Shown here piece by piece: positions 18,087-26,787 of a stretch of DNA of 53,818 nucleotides (its first letter is position 1; each line of letters starts with the position of its first letter). The translations under genes were made by a program, and so were the position numbers. The notes beneath the pieces were generated by a model. It was not told the origin of the DNA. It saw only the letters and a program-made list of their open reading frames with translations, and did no database searches. Origin of the DNA: an uncultured Anaerolineales bacterium (GTDB taxonomy: Bacteria; Chloroflexota; Anaerolineae; UBA4142); contig CAIKBD010000488.1 of the NCBI GenBank assembly GCA_903825565.1, forward strand, positions 1 to 53,818. The letters run 5' to 3'.

Positions 18087-19043
18087 GTGGAATCCACTCA
18101 TCTTCCCATGCCGCGACCGGTGATGACGGTGCAAGGAGCAATGACATTCGACCAACTGGGAATTGCCGACGCGCATAATCACTTGTGGATTGCGCCAGTC
18201 CCAGGTGCTCATTCGAATAGTCCAGTTCTAAATCAGTTCGATGCGATTTTGCAAGAGTTGGTCGAGTACCGACAAAAAGGTGGGGGCACGCTGTTGGATT
18301 GTCAACCGGCGGGCTGTGGACGCGACGGAAACAGGTTGCTCGCTCTTTCAAAATCATCCGGCGTCAACTTGATTGCCTGCATCGGATTTCATCGCAAAAA
18401 ATATTACGCGCCCGATTACTGGCTGTGGCAAGCCGACACTCAACAGGTGTGCGATTTTTTGCGTGACGAACTCGAACGCGGTCTGGTTGAAACTTTGAGT
18501 ACATCACCGGCGCGAGCCGGGTTCATCAAGATTGCGCTCGAATCTACCTGGAACGAATGTCCACGTGCCGCAGTGGAAGGCGCGGGGCGTGCCGCTTTGC
18601 AAACCAAATCGCTCATCGCGATTCACACTGAAAAGGGCGCGCTCGCCGAAAAAATTTGCGACTATTTCACCGACCTGGGATTGCCGCCCACGCAAATTGT
18701 TTTGTGTCACCTGGACAAGCGCCCCGATTTGCATCTGCATCAAGAACTTGCACGCCTGGGGGTTCTGCTCGAATACGATACGTTTTACAGGCCAAAATAT
18801 AATCCCGCTGAAAATCTTTGGCAGTTAATCGAAAAAATGGCGGGTGCCGGCTTCGCCGATCGGATTGCATTTGCAACCGACATGGCAGAAGCGGAACTCT
18901 ATCACCACATTAGTGGCGGTCCAGGTTTAGCAAGTTTGCCCGGCGAAATTCAAAAGCAACTCATCGCAAAAGGATTTTCGGAAACCGACCGAATGCAAAT
19001 GCTGGGTGGTAATATCGCGCGCCGACTTGCCGGAATAAATTAA
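18087..19043 (+). CDS. Phosphotriesterase-like amidohydrolase
   Basis: The protein has 318 residues. It matches the PTE-related branch of the amidohydrolase superfamily: an early H-x-H in IADAHNHLWI, a Lys likely to bridge the metals in GFIKIALES, His in IAIHTEKG, His in VLCHLDKRPD and Asp in FATDMAEAE. Family members hydrolyse lactones (including phosphorylated sugar lactones), esters and phosphotriesters. In this operon a sugar-lactonase role is attractive but inferred. The start is GTG 18087, five bases after the previous stop; ATG 18108 is an alternative. Confidence 0.83.
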   Translation: MESTHLPMPRPVMTVQGAMTFDQLGIADAHNHLWIAPVPGAHSNSPVLNQFDAILQELVEYRQKGGGTLLDCQPAGCGRDGNRLLALSKSSGVNLIACIGFHRKKYYAPDYWLWQADTQQVCDFLRDELERGLVETLSTSPARAGFIKIALESTWNECPRAAVEGAGRAALQTKSLIAIHTEKGALAEKICDYFTDLGLPPTQIVLCHLDKRPDLHLHQELARLGVLLEYDTFYRPKYNPAENLWQLIEKMAGAGFADRIAFATDMAEAELYHHISGGPGLASLPGEIQKQLIAKGFSETDRMQMLGGNIARRLAGIN

Positions 19044-19060
19044 ATCCAGGTTGGAGAGAA

Positions 19061-19633
19061 ATGGATTTCCCTTTTATTTTCACACTCCCGATGCCGCAGG
19101 TCATCCCTTCGCGTGTGGATAATCACATCGAACGTCGCCTCTCAGCGATGCAGGGTCAGTTCCTCGACCAGGAAGCATACGCGGAAATGCTGGCGCGGGA
19201 TGACCGGTTGGTTTATGAAGTGTACGAAATCGAACGACCTGAAGTTGAAGGCGAAATGCTCATGGGCATTTCGATTGTGCATCCGGGCAAAGTGGGCAAG
19301 GAATTTTTCATGACCAAAGGGCATTATCATTCCATCCTTGAAACCGCCGAAATCTATTATTGCTTGCGCGGCGAAGGATGCATGGTCATGGAAAATCCAG
19401 AGGGCTATATGTGCGTGGAGACGCTCGTGCCGGGGACGGTGCTGTACGTGCCACCGCGCTGGGCGCATCGCTCGGTGTGCACATCGCGCCAAGACGACCT
19501 GGTGACGATGTTCATTTATCCCGCGAATGCCGGTCACGATTACGGCACGATTGAGCGGCAAGGTTTTCGCAAGCTCGTCGTGGAGAGCGCGAGTGGCGGT
19601 TCCGAGGTGATTGATAATCCGCGTTGCAAATAA
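19061..19633 (+). CDS. Cupin-type glucose-6-phosphate isomerase
   Basis: The protein has 190 residues, the size of cupin-type (archaeal style) phosphoglucose isomerases. The cupin metal motif is seen in TKGHYHSILETAEIYY, with His, His and Glu ligands, and the last His in PPRWAHRSV. The final strand PANAGHDYGTIERQGFRKL is typical. It would interconvert glucose 6-phosphate and fructose 6-phosphate, or a related sugar phosphate made by the operon's kinase. GGAGAG precedes the ATG. Family assignment is firm; the physiological substrate is inferred. Confidence 0.9.
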   Translation: MDFPFIFTLPMPQVIPSRVDNHIERRLSAMQGQFLDQEAYAEMLARDDRLVYEVYEIERPEVEGEMLMGISIVHPGKVGKEFFMTKGHYHSILETAEIYYCLRGEGCMVMENPEGYMCVETLVPGTVLYVPPRWAHRSVCTSRQDDLVTMFIYPANAGHDYGTIERQGFRKLVVESASGGSEVIDNPRCK

Positions 19634-19635
19634 AA

Positions 19636-20604
19636 ATGATGAACCTGAAAAATTGTCGCGTGTTGGTCACGCCCACCTCGTACGCGAAAAATGATGCGCA
19701 ACTCAAAACAGAATTGGAATCCCAGATCGGCGAGGTGATTTACAATCCGATTGGAAAACCGTTGACCTCGCATGAGCTGGCGAAATTGTTGCCCGGCGTG
19801 CATGGCTATATCGCGGGCTTGGACGAGATTGATGCGCGCGCCATCAACGCGGCGGATTGTCTCCAGGTGATTTCGCGTTACGGCGTCGGGGTAGATAACG
19901 TAGACCTGGATGCGGCGCGCGCAAAAAACATCATCGTCACGAACACGCCCGGCGCAAACTCGGTTTCGGTAGCGGAACTCGCGCTCGGCTTGATGCTGGC
20001 ATTAGCGCGGCAAATTCCCGAAGCGGTGGACGCGATTCATCAGGGCAAGTGGCCCCGCTTGGCGGGGGTGAGTATCGAGGGCAAAACGATTGGCATCCTG
20101 GGTCTGGGTTCGATTGGCAAACACCTCACACGCCGTCTCGCCGGTTTTGATTGCAAGATTGTCGCGTTCGATCCGTTCGCGGATGTTGCCTTCGCTCAAG
20201 CGCATCACGTCGAACTTGCCGATCTGGACGCGGTCATCGCGCAAGCCGATTTTCTGAGTTTGCATTTGCCGCTCACCGCTGAAACGCGCGGCATGGTTGA
20301 CGATGTTTTTTTGAGCAAAATGAAAACAGGTTCATTCCTGATCAACACGGCACGCGGCGAAATCGTGAATGAAGATGCGCTGTTGCGGGCACTGCAAAAC
20401 GGTCGTCTCAAGGGCGCGGGGTTGGATGCGTTGACGGTCGAACCACCCGAACCTGGGAATCCGCTGTTGGCTCTGCCGCAAGTGATCGCCACGCCGCACC
20501 TGGGCGCGCAGACCGATGGCGCAGTCCACAATATGGGTTGGTGGTCAACGAAAGATTGTCTCGCGGCGTTGAAAAACGAAAAGCCAGATTTCCGGGTTGT
20601 ATAA
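19636..20604 (+). CDS. D-2-hydroxyacid dehydrogenase (phosphoglycerate dehydrogenase-like)
   Basis: The protein has 322 residues. The NAD-binding motif GLGSIGKHLTRRL lies in the middle, and the catalytic residues are Arg in INTARGEIV, Glu in TVEPPEPG and His in TPHLGAQT. It lacks the C-terminal ACT domain of full serine-pathway enzymes, so general D-2-hydroxyacid oxidation or reduction is the safest call. It starts two bases after the isomerase gene (an ATG at 19639 is also possible) and belongs to the same operon. Confidence 0.9.
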   Translation: MMNLKNCRVLVTPTSYAKNDAQLKTELESQIGEVIYNPIGKPLTSHELAKLLPGVHGYIAGLDEIDARAINAADCLQVISRYGVGVDNVDLDAARAKNIIVTNTPGANSVSVAELALGLMLALARQIPEAVDAIHQGKWPRLAGVSIEGKTIGILGLGSIGKHLTRRLAGFDCKIVAFDPFADVAFAQAHHVELADLDAVIAQADFLSLHLPLTAETRGMVDDVFLSKMKTGSFLINTARGEIVNEDALLRALQNGRLKGAGLDALTVEPPEPGNPLLALPQVIATPHLGAQTDGAVHNMGWWSTKDCLAALKNEKPDFRVV

Positions 20605-20621
20605 AAAACAGTGGAGATGGT

Positions 20622-21581
20622 ATGAGCCAGTTTGATTATCCAGTCATAAAAAAATCAGTGCCGACATTTTATTTCATCGGCGTGACGACCGGCAAATCCT
20701 CAATCATAAAAGTGTTTCCGTCGTGGATGCAAGTCCTGGGACGCACCGAGGTTGTCATCGAAGGGATAGATTGCAAAATCCATGATGATGCTCAGGTGTA
20801 TCGTCGAGCCGTTGCCCAGATCAAATATGATCCCAATTCGCTCGGCGCGTTGGTGACGACGCACAAGATTGATTTGCTCAACGCCGCGCGCGACATGTTT
20901 GAATATCTCGATCCTTACGCCACGATCACCGGCGAAATTTCGAGCATCTCGAAACTGGATGGTCGCCTCGAAGGTCATGCCAAAGACCCGCTGACATCGG
21001 GCGCAAGTTTGGACGCGATCGTTGAGCCAGGTTACTTTGGAAAAACCCAGGGGCAGGTATTGTGTTTCGGCGCGGGCGGGTCGGGGGTTGCCACCTTGTT
21101 GCACCTGATCAACAAAAAAGATCGCGCGGATCGTCCCGCCAAGTTCACGTTCGTCAATCGTTCCCAGGGGAGGTTGGAGCATGCGCGCGCGATGGTGAGC
21201 ACGTTAAAGACGGACATTCAGGTCGAATACATTTGCAGTTCCGATCCGGTGGCGAACGATTCGATCATGGAAAAATTTCCGCCGCACAGCATCGTCATCA
21301 ACGCAACGGGCATGGGCAAAGATACGCCCGGTTCACCGATCACGTGGAATGGAAAATTCCCCCTGGACAGCATCGCGTGGGAATTCAACTATCGCGGCGA
21401 ATTGGATTTTATGCACCAAGCGCTCGCGCAAGCGGCAAGCCGCAAGGTCAAGGTCGAGGACGGGTGGATTTATTTTGTGCATGGCTGGACGCAGGTCGTC
21501 GCGCAGGTGTTGCATTTTGATCTCACGCCGGAATTGTTCACCAAGTTGAACACGGCGGCATCATCGGTGCGAGGAAAATAA
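20622..21581 (+). CDS. Shikimate/quinate dehydrogenase-like protein (AroE family)
   Basis: The protein has 319 residues. The catalytic Lys is kept in LVTTHKIDL and the partner Asp in GHAKDPLTSG; the NAD(P) loop is CFGAGGSGVATL. The C-terminal block GWTQVVAQVLHFDLTPE resembles the AroE helix. It is longer and more divergent than housekeeping AroE, and it lies in a catabolic operon, so oxidation of a quinate- or inositol-like cyclic polyol is more likely than aromatic amino-acid synthesis (inference). Confidence 0.82.
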   Translation: MSQFDYPVIKKSVPTFYFIGVTTGKSSIIKVFPSWMQVLGRTEVVIEGIDCKIHDDAQVYRRAVAQIKYDPNSLGALVTTHKIDLLNAARDMFEYLDPYATITGEISSISKLDGRLEGHAKDPLTSGASLDAIVEPGYFGKTQGQVLCFGAGGSGVATLLHLINKKDRADRPAKFTFVNRSQGRLEHARAMVSTLKTDIQVEYICSSDPVANDSIMEKFPPHSIVINATGMGKDTPGSPITWNGKFPLDSIAWEFNYRGELDFMHQALAQAASRKVKVEDGWIYFVHGWTQVVAQVLHFDLTPELFTKLNTAASSVRGK

Positions 21582-21612
21582 ATCGGTATATTTAGAGTCT
21601 GGAGGATTTTTT

Positions 21613-23379
21613 ATGAACAAGTATTACCAATACAAGCACAAGGAACTTTGGGATGAGCACATCTGGGACAAACGCCTGAGCCCAATCATTCCGCTCGCGC
21701 GCTGGATTCAGGTCAAGAACCGGGAACTCAATCGCATCCCAGGTCGCCCCAAGGATGAACGTCGCACGACCGGCATCTTTGATCCCAAATCGAATGCGTT
21801 GTCGGACCCGGAAATTTTAGATGGCTGGGAACAGCGCGGTTTGCATTATCACTGCACAAGCATGAACTTGCCCTGGATCGCCATGACTCCCACCGGGCAC
21901 ATGGGCGTCAAAGGGTATCGTGACGAGATGGACACGATCCTGGTTTTGGTCAACGCCGAACTTGCGGATCCGAATTGGTGTATGTACACGCTGGAGAAAT
22001 ATCAAACGTATTTGGAACAAGCGGCACAGCACAAGTTCGCGCTGATCTTTTTGGCGTCCGATACAATTGATGCTTCCGATCACTATATCAGCATCGTCCA
22101 GGAAGCGGTCATCCTCTTTCACCTCAACTATAACCGAATGTTTTTGGATGTGAGCACGATTTATCAAGCGGGGACTGACCTGAAAAGCATCCCAGGATTC
22201 AAGTATCCCGGCGAAGCAAATCCCGACGCAGTCGTTCGCCGCATTGCCGGAATTTCTGCCCTGGATATTGCCGGCAAGTGGACGAATAAAAACAGTCTTT
22301 ACGATCATCTCATCATTCATCCCACCGGCAGTAGCAACTTGGCGTTCGACAAGGACGCGCTCATCCACAGTCAGGTCGGCAAAGATTTGGCGGAGGCGAT
22401 TTATTACGAGTACGCGTTCGACGATGCCGAAGATCCCAGGTTGCTTCAAGAATGGGAAGCGCGCGGGATTCGATGCGAGTTCCACGATAAAAATGGCGAG
22501 CAATGGATCACGCTTGCGCCGTTGAGCGCATACGATGCGCCCGCGAAAAAATTGCCGTGCATGTGCATCATGCACGAGGTCAATCGTTTCGATCCGCATC
22601 AAGCGATTACCGCGTTCAGTTATTATTACGAGTTCTTGAACATCGCCGCGCAAGGCGAGTGCATTTTATTATTCTTTGCGCTCGAATCGCTCAACGACAA
22701 CGATCTGCTCCACGACATCCTGGACGATGCGAGCCAGCTGTATCCGATTGATCGCCGTCGCGTGTACATCACTGGGCACAGCCACAACGGACGTTTTGCG
22801 GCAGAGTACATGCGCCGCCACCAAATGGATATTGCGGCAGTCGCAACCCTCGGCAATGAACCAGGTCAACTCTCGCCGGAAGTGACGGGTGGATTTTTCG
22901 TTGTGACGGATGAACAAATCGCCAAGCAAGCATCGGTGGATACGCCGCTCATCAACATCAGCGGGTTTAACGAACGCAACAGCATGTTCCCACTGCACAG
23001 CGACGCGCCGTTCGTGCGACCAGGACAATGGGTCGCGTTGAACACATTCGAAAAACGCGCGGTGAGTTGGCAACGCCGATTGAAATCGGCGCGATGCCCA
23101 GCCAAGACGATTGAGGAAATCGCGGCGACGAAAAACAGTAGCAATTCGGTGGAACGTCTGCTTGGTATTCCTGCCGATAAGACCGAAGTGCTTTTCAAGG
23201 ATGGCGGTGAGAATTACATCGCCGATATTAAAAATGGGGACGGCAAATTTCATTTGCGAATCGTCGCCCTGGGCAACATGCCGCACACCGTCACCTCGAC
23301 GATGATCGAATTGGCGTGGTCGTTTCTCCGGCGTTTCGCGCGCGATCAAAAAACCGGCGAGTGCATCGAACTGTATTGA
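21613..23379 (+). CDS. Large alpha/beta-hydrolase-like protein B (putative esterase)
   Basis: The protein has 588 residues and is homologous to hydrolase A (11033-12805) over the full length. Shared landmarks are MNKYYQYKHKELWDEHIWDKRLSPI near the start, YYEFLNIAAQGEC, NDNDLLHDILDDA and the elbow RVYITGHSHNGRFAAEY (probable nucleophile Ser390). GGAGG lies before the ATG. The two copies bracket the enzyme cassette, one behind the ABC importer and one before the TRAP importer. Substrate unknown. Confidence 0.75.
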   Translation: MNKYYQYKHKELWDEHIWDKRLSPIIPLARWIQVKNRELNRIPGRPKDERRTTGIFDPKSNALSDPEILDGWEQRGLHYHCTSMNLPWIAMTPTGHMGVKGYRDEMDTILVLVNAELADPNWCMYTLEKYQTYLEQAAQHKFALIFLASDTIDASDHYISIVQEAVILFHLNYNRMFLDVSTIYQAGTDLKSIPGFKYPGEANPDAVVRRIAGISALDIAGKWTNKNSLYDHLIIHPTGSSNLAFDKDALIHSQVGKDLAEAIYYEYAFDDAEDPRLLQEWEARGIRCEFHDKNGEQWITLAPLSAYDAPAKKLPCMCIMHEVNRFDPHQAITAFSYYYEFLNIAAQGECILLFFALESLNDNDLLHDILDDASQLYPIDRRRVYITGHSHNGRFAAEYMRRHQMDIAAVATLGNEPGQLSPEVTGGFFVVTDEQIAKQASVDTPLINISGFNERNSMFPLHSDAPFVRPGQWVALNTFEKRAVSWQRRLKSARCPAKTIEEIAATKNSSNSVERLLGIPADKTEVLFKDGGENYIADIKNGDGKFHLRIVALGNMPHTVTSTMIELAWSFLRRFARDQKTGECIELY

Positions 23380-23488
23380 ACGACGCATTGACCGTTCGTA
23401 GCCAGCACAAGGGAGGTGGTACGAGCAAATAAAAATTCTGGCTAGTCTAGTCATTCGAGTCAATTTCTCAATTCTCATGGAGGAGAAG

Positions 23489-24526
23489 ATGAAAAAGTTA
23501 CTTGTCGTTGCGATGCTTGCCATCGCGTTGCTTGTTGTCGCATGTGCGACGCCAACCGCCGAACCGACCAAAGCGCCGGCATCGTCCGCGGCAAGTCCGA
23601 CCAAAGCCGCGTCGCATCCCGAAGTCAAAGTGAACATCTACACGTCCTCGTTCGGTACGCTCAACTATACGTTCTCGTTCGCGCTCGGCGATATGATGAA
23701 CAAGAAACATCCCTGGTTGCGAATTGCCGTGCAGGAAACCACCCAGGCGGCGGACGCGATCAAGACGGTGGCGGCAGACCCCGCGCTGAGAAAAAACAGT
23801 ATGTTCCCACTCGCTTCGTCCATTCACTATGATGCCACGAATGGCACCGGCGCATTCGTCAACAATGCGATCAAGTACCAAGCCGTTGCGATGTACAACT
23901 CGAACGCAGTCGCGTTTGTCGCGCTCGATTCCAAAATTCAAACGGTCAAAGACCTGGATGGCAAACGGATCACGGTCGGTTCCGCCGGCGGCGCTGCGCC
24001 AACCTTCGAATCCATCATCGCCGCGTATGGCATCAAGCCAGCCAAGATTGACAAGATCAGTTGGGAACCCGGCAAAGATGCGTTGATTGACGGCAAGACC
24101 GATGCGTGCGCGCAGACCTTGGGTGATGTGGGTCTCAATCCATATCAACCCAATGCGACGATTTCGCAACTGCAAGCCACGAATGGTTTTCATCTCGTCG
24201 CGATGGACCCCGAACTGGTGAAAAAAGCCGCGACAACGGTTCTGCTCAGTCCCATTGACCTGCCTTCGGGGACGCTGGGACTCTCCAAGCCGACGACCGT
24301 GGCGTTGAACACCAACACGTTGGCAGTCCTGCCCGAATTCGATTCCGAAGCCGCGTATGAAATCGCCAAGTTCATCGTTGAGAACGCGGATGGATTCAAG
24401 GACTATGACAAGTCCCTGGGTTCGGTGAAAAAGAGTTCGGTGGCTTCGTTTGCGGTGCCGATTGTGACAGTCAATCCGGGCGCGGAAAAGTACTATAAAG
24501 AAGCCGGCATGAAGATCGGACAGTAA
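23489..24526 (+). CDS. TRAP transporter substrate-binding lipoprotein, TAXI family
   Basis: The protein has 345 residues. The lipoprotein signal is LLVVACAT (lipid Cys19), followed by a short Ala/Pro/Thr/Lys linker. The mature part fits the TAXI family: DLDGKRITVGSAGGAAPTFE, a QTLGDVGLNPY-type centre and AYEIAKFIVENAD near the end. These proteins deliver organic acids or related anions to TRAP permeases. Start ATG 23489 follows GGAGGAGAAG. The fused permease is the next gene. Confidence 0.9.
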   Translation: MKKLLVVAMLAIALLVVACATPTAEPTKAPASSAASPTKAASHPEVKVNIYTSSFGTLNYTFSFALGDMMNKKHPWLRIAVQETTQAADAIKTVAADPALRKNSMFPLASSIHYDATNGTGAFVNNAIKYQAVAMYNSNAVAFVALDSKIQTVKDLDGKRITVGSAGGAAPTFESIIAAYGIKPAKIDKISWEPGKDALIDGKTDACAQTLGDVGLNPYQPNATISQLQATNGFHLVAMDPELVKKAATTVLLSPIDLPSGTLGLSKPTTVALNTNTLAVLPEFDSEAAYEIAKFIVENADGFKDYDKSLGSVKKSSVASFAVPIVTVNPGAEKYYKEAGMKIGQ

Positions 24527-24680
24527 AGCGACTGGATAGTCCCTCTCCAATGAAATCGTTGCACAAAATGCAAGGATTTTGGGACGCGGATATTTTTTAT
24601 CCACGCTCGGCCGCGTCCAAGCAAATGAATTGGGTTTCGGCTTGTCCGAGTTAGGATAGAGCCAGACCGACGGTGACACG

Positions 24681-24726
24681 CCCGCTTGGTTTGCCCGAAC
24701 CAAGCGTTTGCCGCAAGCCAAGCGGG
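24681..24726 (+). promoter_or_regulatory. Alternative hairpins between TAXI and TRAP permease genes
   Basis: CGCTTGGTT (24683-24691) can pair with AACCAAGCG (24698-24706), or the same 5' arm CCCGCTTGG (24681-24689) can pair with CCAAGCGGG (24718-24726). The two structures exclude each other. A further hairpin occurs upstream in the same 238-base gap (GGACGCGG with CCGCGTCC, about 24575-24640). No gene is seen in 24527-24764. Confidence 0.55.
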
Positions 24727-24764
24727 ATCGCTCACGGTCAAGTTTCGCATTCGGGAGAAAAACA

Positions 24765-26702
24765 ATGGCATCACAGGGTTCCGATGAACTCATCGGCAAG
24801 TACATGGTGGACGGTCAGCAGTCGAATACCAAGCCCTTGGGCGTTTTGCAAATCGCCATCTATGTTTTTGCGATTGCAATGATTCTGTTTCAATTTTTTG
24901 GCGATAGCGTAATGTCCATGAGCGAATTGGCGTTCAAGGATATTCATTATGCTTTTGTGCTGACGATCTCGTTTCTCGTCCTGATGAAAAAACACCCCAA
25001 GCAAAATTGGCTGTGGGCGATTCTTCTCGTCGTCTCGCTGTTCTCGACCGGCTATGTGTACTTTTACGAGGAAGCGTTGATCCTGCGCGCGGGTCAGCCC
25101 ATCGGCTTGGATATTCCGGTCGGCATTGCGCTCCTCGTGGTCGCGCTCATTGCGACGTGGCGCACCTGGGGCATGGCAATCCCCCTGATGAGTCTCGCCT
25201 TTATCGGCTATACGTTTATCATCCAGTACTTGCCGCCGCCGTTTTACGGTCCCTCGCCGACGCTGGCGCGCATGGTCACGACACTCACGATTGGTCTCAC
25301 TGGGATGTGGGGCACAATGATGAGCACGTCGGCGAATACCATTTTCTATTTCATGGTGTTTGGTTCCGTGTTTGAAATGACGGGGACGGTGCGTTGGTTC
25401 GACGAGATCGGCAAAGTCATCGGGCGCTTTTCCAAAGCGGGCGCGGCGCAGACCTCGGTAGTGACGAGCGCGTTGTTCGGTCTCACCAGCGGCTCGGCGA
25501 TGGCGAATGTCGTGACTTCTGGCATCTTTACAATTCCGGCGATGAAAAAAGCCGGCTTTAAGCCCGAAGACGCCGCGGCGATTGAAGCCACGTCCTCGGT
25601 GGGCGGTCAGATCATGCCGCCGATCATGGGCACGACCGCGTTCATTATGGCGGCGGTGATTGCGACGCCGTATGCCGAGATCGCGTTGCGCGCCGCGATC
25701 CCGGCGTTGCTGTTCTTTCTCGCCTGCGGAGTTCAGGTGGAATTGATCGCGCGCAAAGAACGCACGACGGTCGCCGATGAACAGGTGAACGTGAAAGAGT
25801 TGATCTTGATGTCGCCCTTGTTTATCGTGCCGATGGTCCTCCTGACCTGGTTGCTGTTTGAAGGGCACAGTGTTGCTTACTCGACCGGTCCCGCCATCCT
25901 CAGCATGATCGTGATTAGCATGTTACGCAAAGAGACGCGCCCAACTTGGCGCGGCGCGCTCGAAGGTCTCTCCGATGGCGCGATCAAGGGCGCGGAGTTG
26001 GGAATCACTTGCGCGGCAATGGCGCCGATTGTCGTGCTCACGACCTATACCGGCTTGGGCATCAAGTTTCCCGGTATTGTGCAAATGTTCAGCGGCGGCA
26101 ACATGCTGATCGCGTTGATTCTGACTGCCATCGTCGCGCTTGTGGTGGGCTTGGGCGCGCCGACCTCGGTCACGTATTTGATCGTGGCGATCATCATCGC
26201 GCCCGGTCTGGTCAAGATGGGCGTGCCCTTGCTCGCGGCGCATATGTTTGCATTTTACTATGGCATCATCGGGGCGGTGTCGCCGCCCGTCGCGCCGGCG
26301 GTGCTCGTTGCCGCCCGCATGGGCGATGCGGACTATATGAAAGCCGGTTGGGCATCCATGAAATTTGCCGTCGTCGGTTTTATCGTGCCGTTTCTTTTCT
26401 GCTTCAACCCGGTTCTGCTCGGTTATTTCAAGGACCCTGTTTCGGATATTGTGGTTCTGGTGATGACGTGCGTCCTGGTTTTTATCCTGTCGGTCGCATT
26501 GGTCGGTTGGTATCTCACCCGGCTCAACGTAATCGAGACGCTCGTTGCCGGGTTGAGCAGTGCGCTCCTGGCATTCTACATCGGGACAAACAACCTTGTG
26601 CTTTTGGTTGCGGCGTTGGTTTCATTCGGACTCTTGACCCTCTGGCAAGTCAAAAAGAAAAGGGCGGAAAAAAATTTGCAAGCCGGGGCAAGCCCTGCTT
26701 GA
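24765..26702 (+). CDS. Fused TRAP transporter permease (DctQM type)
   Basis: The protein has 645 residues and is almost entirely hydrophobic. The N-terminal third corresponds to the small DctQ-like membrane subunit and the rest to the large DctM channel. DctM blocks include VTSALFGLTSGSAMANVVTSG, EATSSVGGQIMPPIMG, VVGLGAPTSVTYLIVA and GAVSPPVAPAVLVAA. Fusions of this kind pair with TAXI binding proteins and use a sodium or proton gradient. Start ATG 24765 is preceded by GGGAGAAAAAC. Confidence 0.94.
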   Translation: MASQGSDELIGKYMVDGQQSNTKPLGVLQIAIYVFAIAMILFQFFGDSVMSMSELAFKDIHYAFVLTISFLVLMKKHPKQNWLWAILLVVSLFSTGYVYFYEEALILRAGQPIGLDIPVGIALLVVALIATWRTWGMAIPLMSLAFIGYTFIIQYLPPPFYGPSPTLARMVTTLTIGLTGMWGTMMSTSANTIFYFMVFGSVFEMTGTVRWFDEIGKVIGRFSKAGAAQTSVVTSALFGLTSGSAMANVVTSGIFTIPAMKKAGFKPEDAAAIEATSSVGGQIMPPIMGTTAFIMAAVIATPYAEIALRAAIPALLFFLACGVQVELIARKERTTVADEQVNVKELILMSPLFIVPMVLLTWLLFEGHSVAYSTGPAILSMIVISMLRKETRPTWRGALEGLSDGAIKGAELGITCAAMAPIVVLTTYTGLGIKFPGIVQMFSGGNMLIALILTAIVALVVGLGAPTSVTYLIVAIIIAPGLVKMGVPLLAAHMFAFYYGIIGAVSPPVAPAVLVAARMGDADYMKAGWASMKFAVVGFIVPFLFCFNPVLLGYFKDPVSDIVVLVMTCVLVFILSVALVGWYLTRLNVIETLVAGLSSALLAFYIGTNNLVLLVAALVSFGLLTLWQVKKKRAEKNLQAGASPA

Positions 26703-26715
26703 CCTCCTCTTTATA

Positions 26716-26742
26716 GGGGTGGCGTGTCACTGCCGCCACCCC
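26716..26742 (+). promoter_or_regulatory. Hairpin between TRAP permease and first UGSC gene
   Basis: GGGGTGGCG (26716-26724) and CGCCACCCC (26734-26742) form a 9-bp stem with a 9-base loop. No T run follows, so it is more likely a processing or stabilising element than a strong terminator. Confidence 0.5.
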
Positions 26743-26787
26743 AACCCTTGCGCCAATGATTGAATTTTTTCAGCCGAGATAAGACGT

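Noticed and set aside
23399-23444. T-box-like sequence (GGTGGTACGAGC) before the TAXI gene
   Set aside because: Only part of the T-box consensus matches, and only about 20 bases separate it from the previous gene, leaving no room for a specifier stem. The flanking TAGCCAG/CTGGCTA pairing is short.
23380-26787. Insertion sequence or integrated element around the TRAP/UGSC block
   Set aside because: No transposase, integrase or terminal repeats were seen; only compositional hints of transfer.
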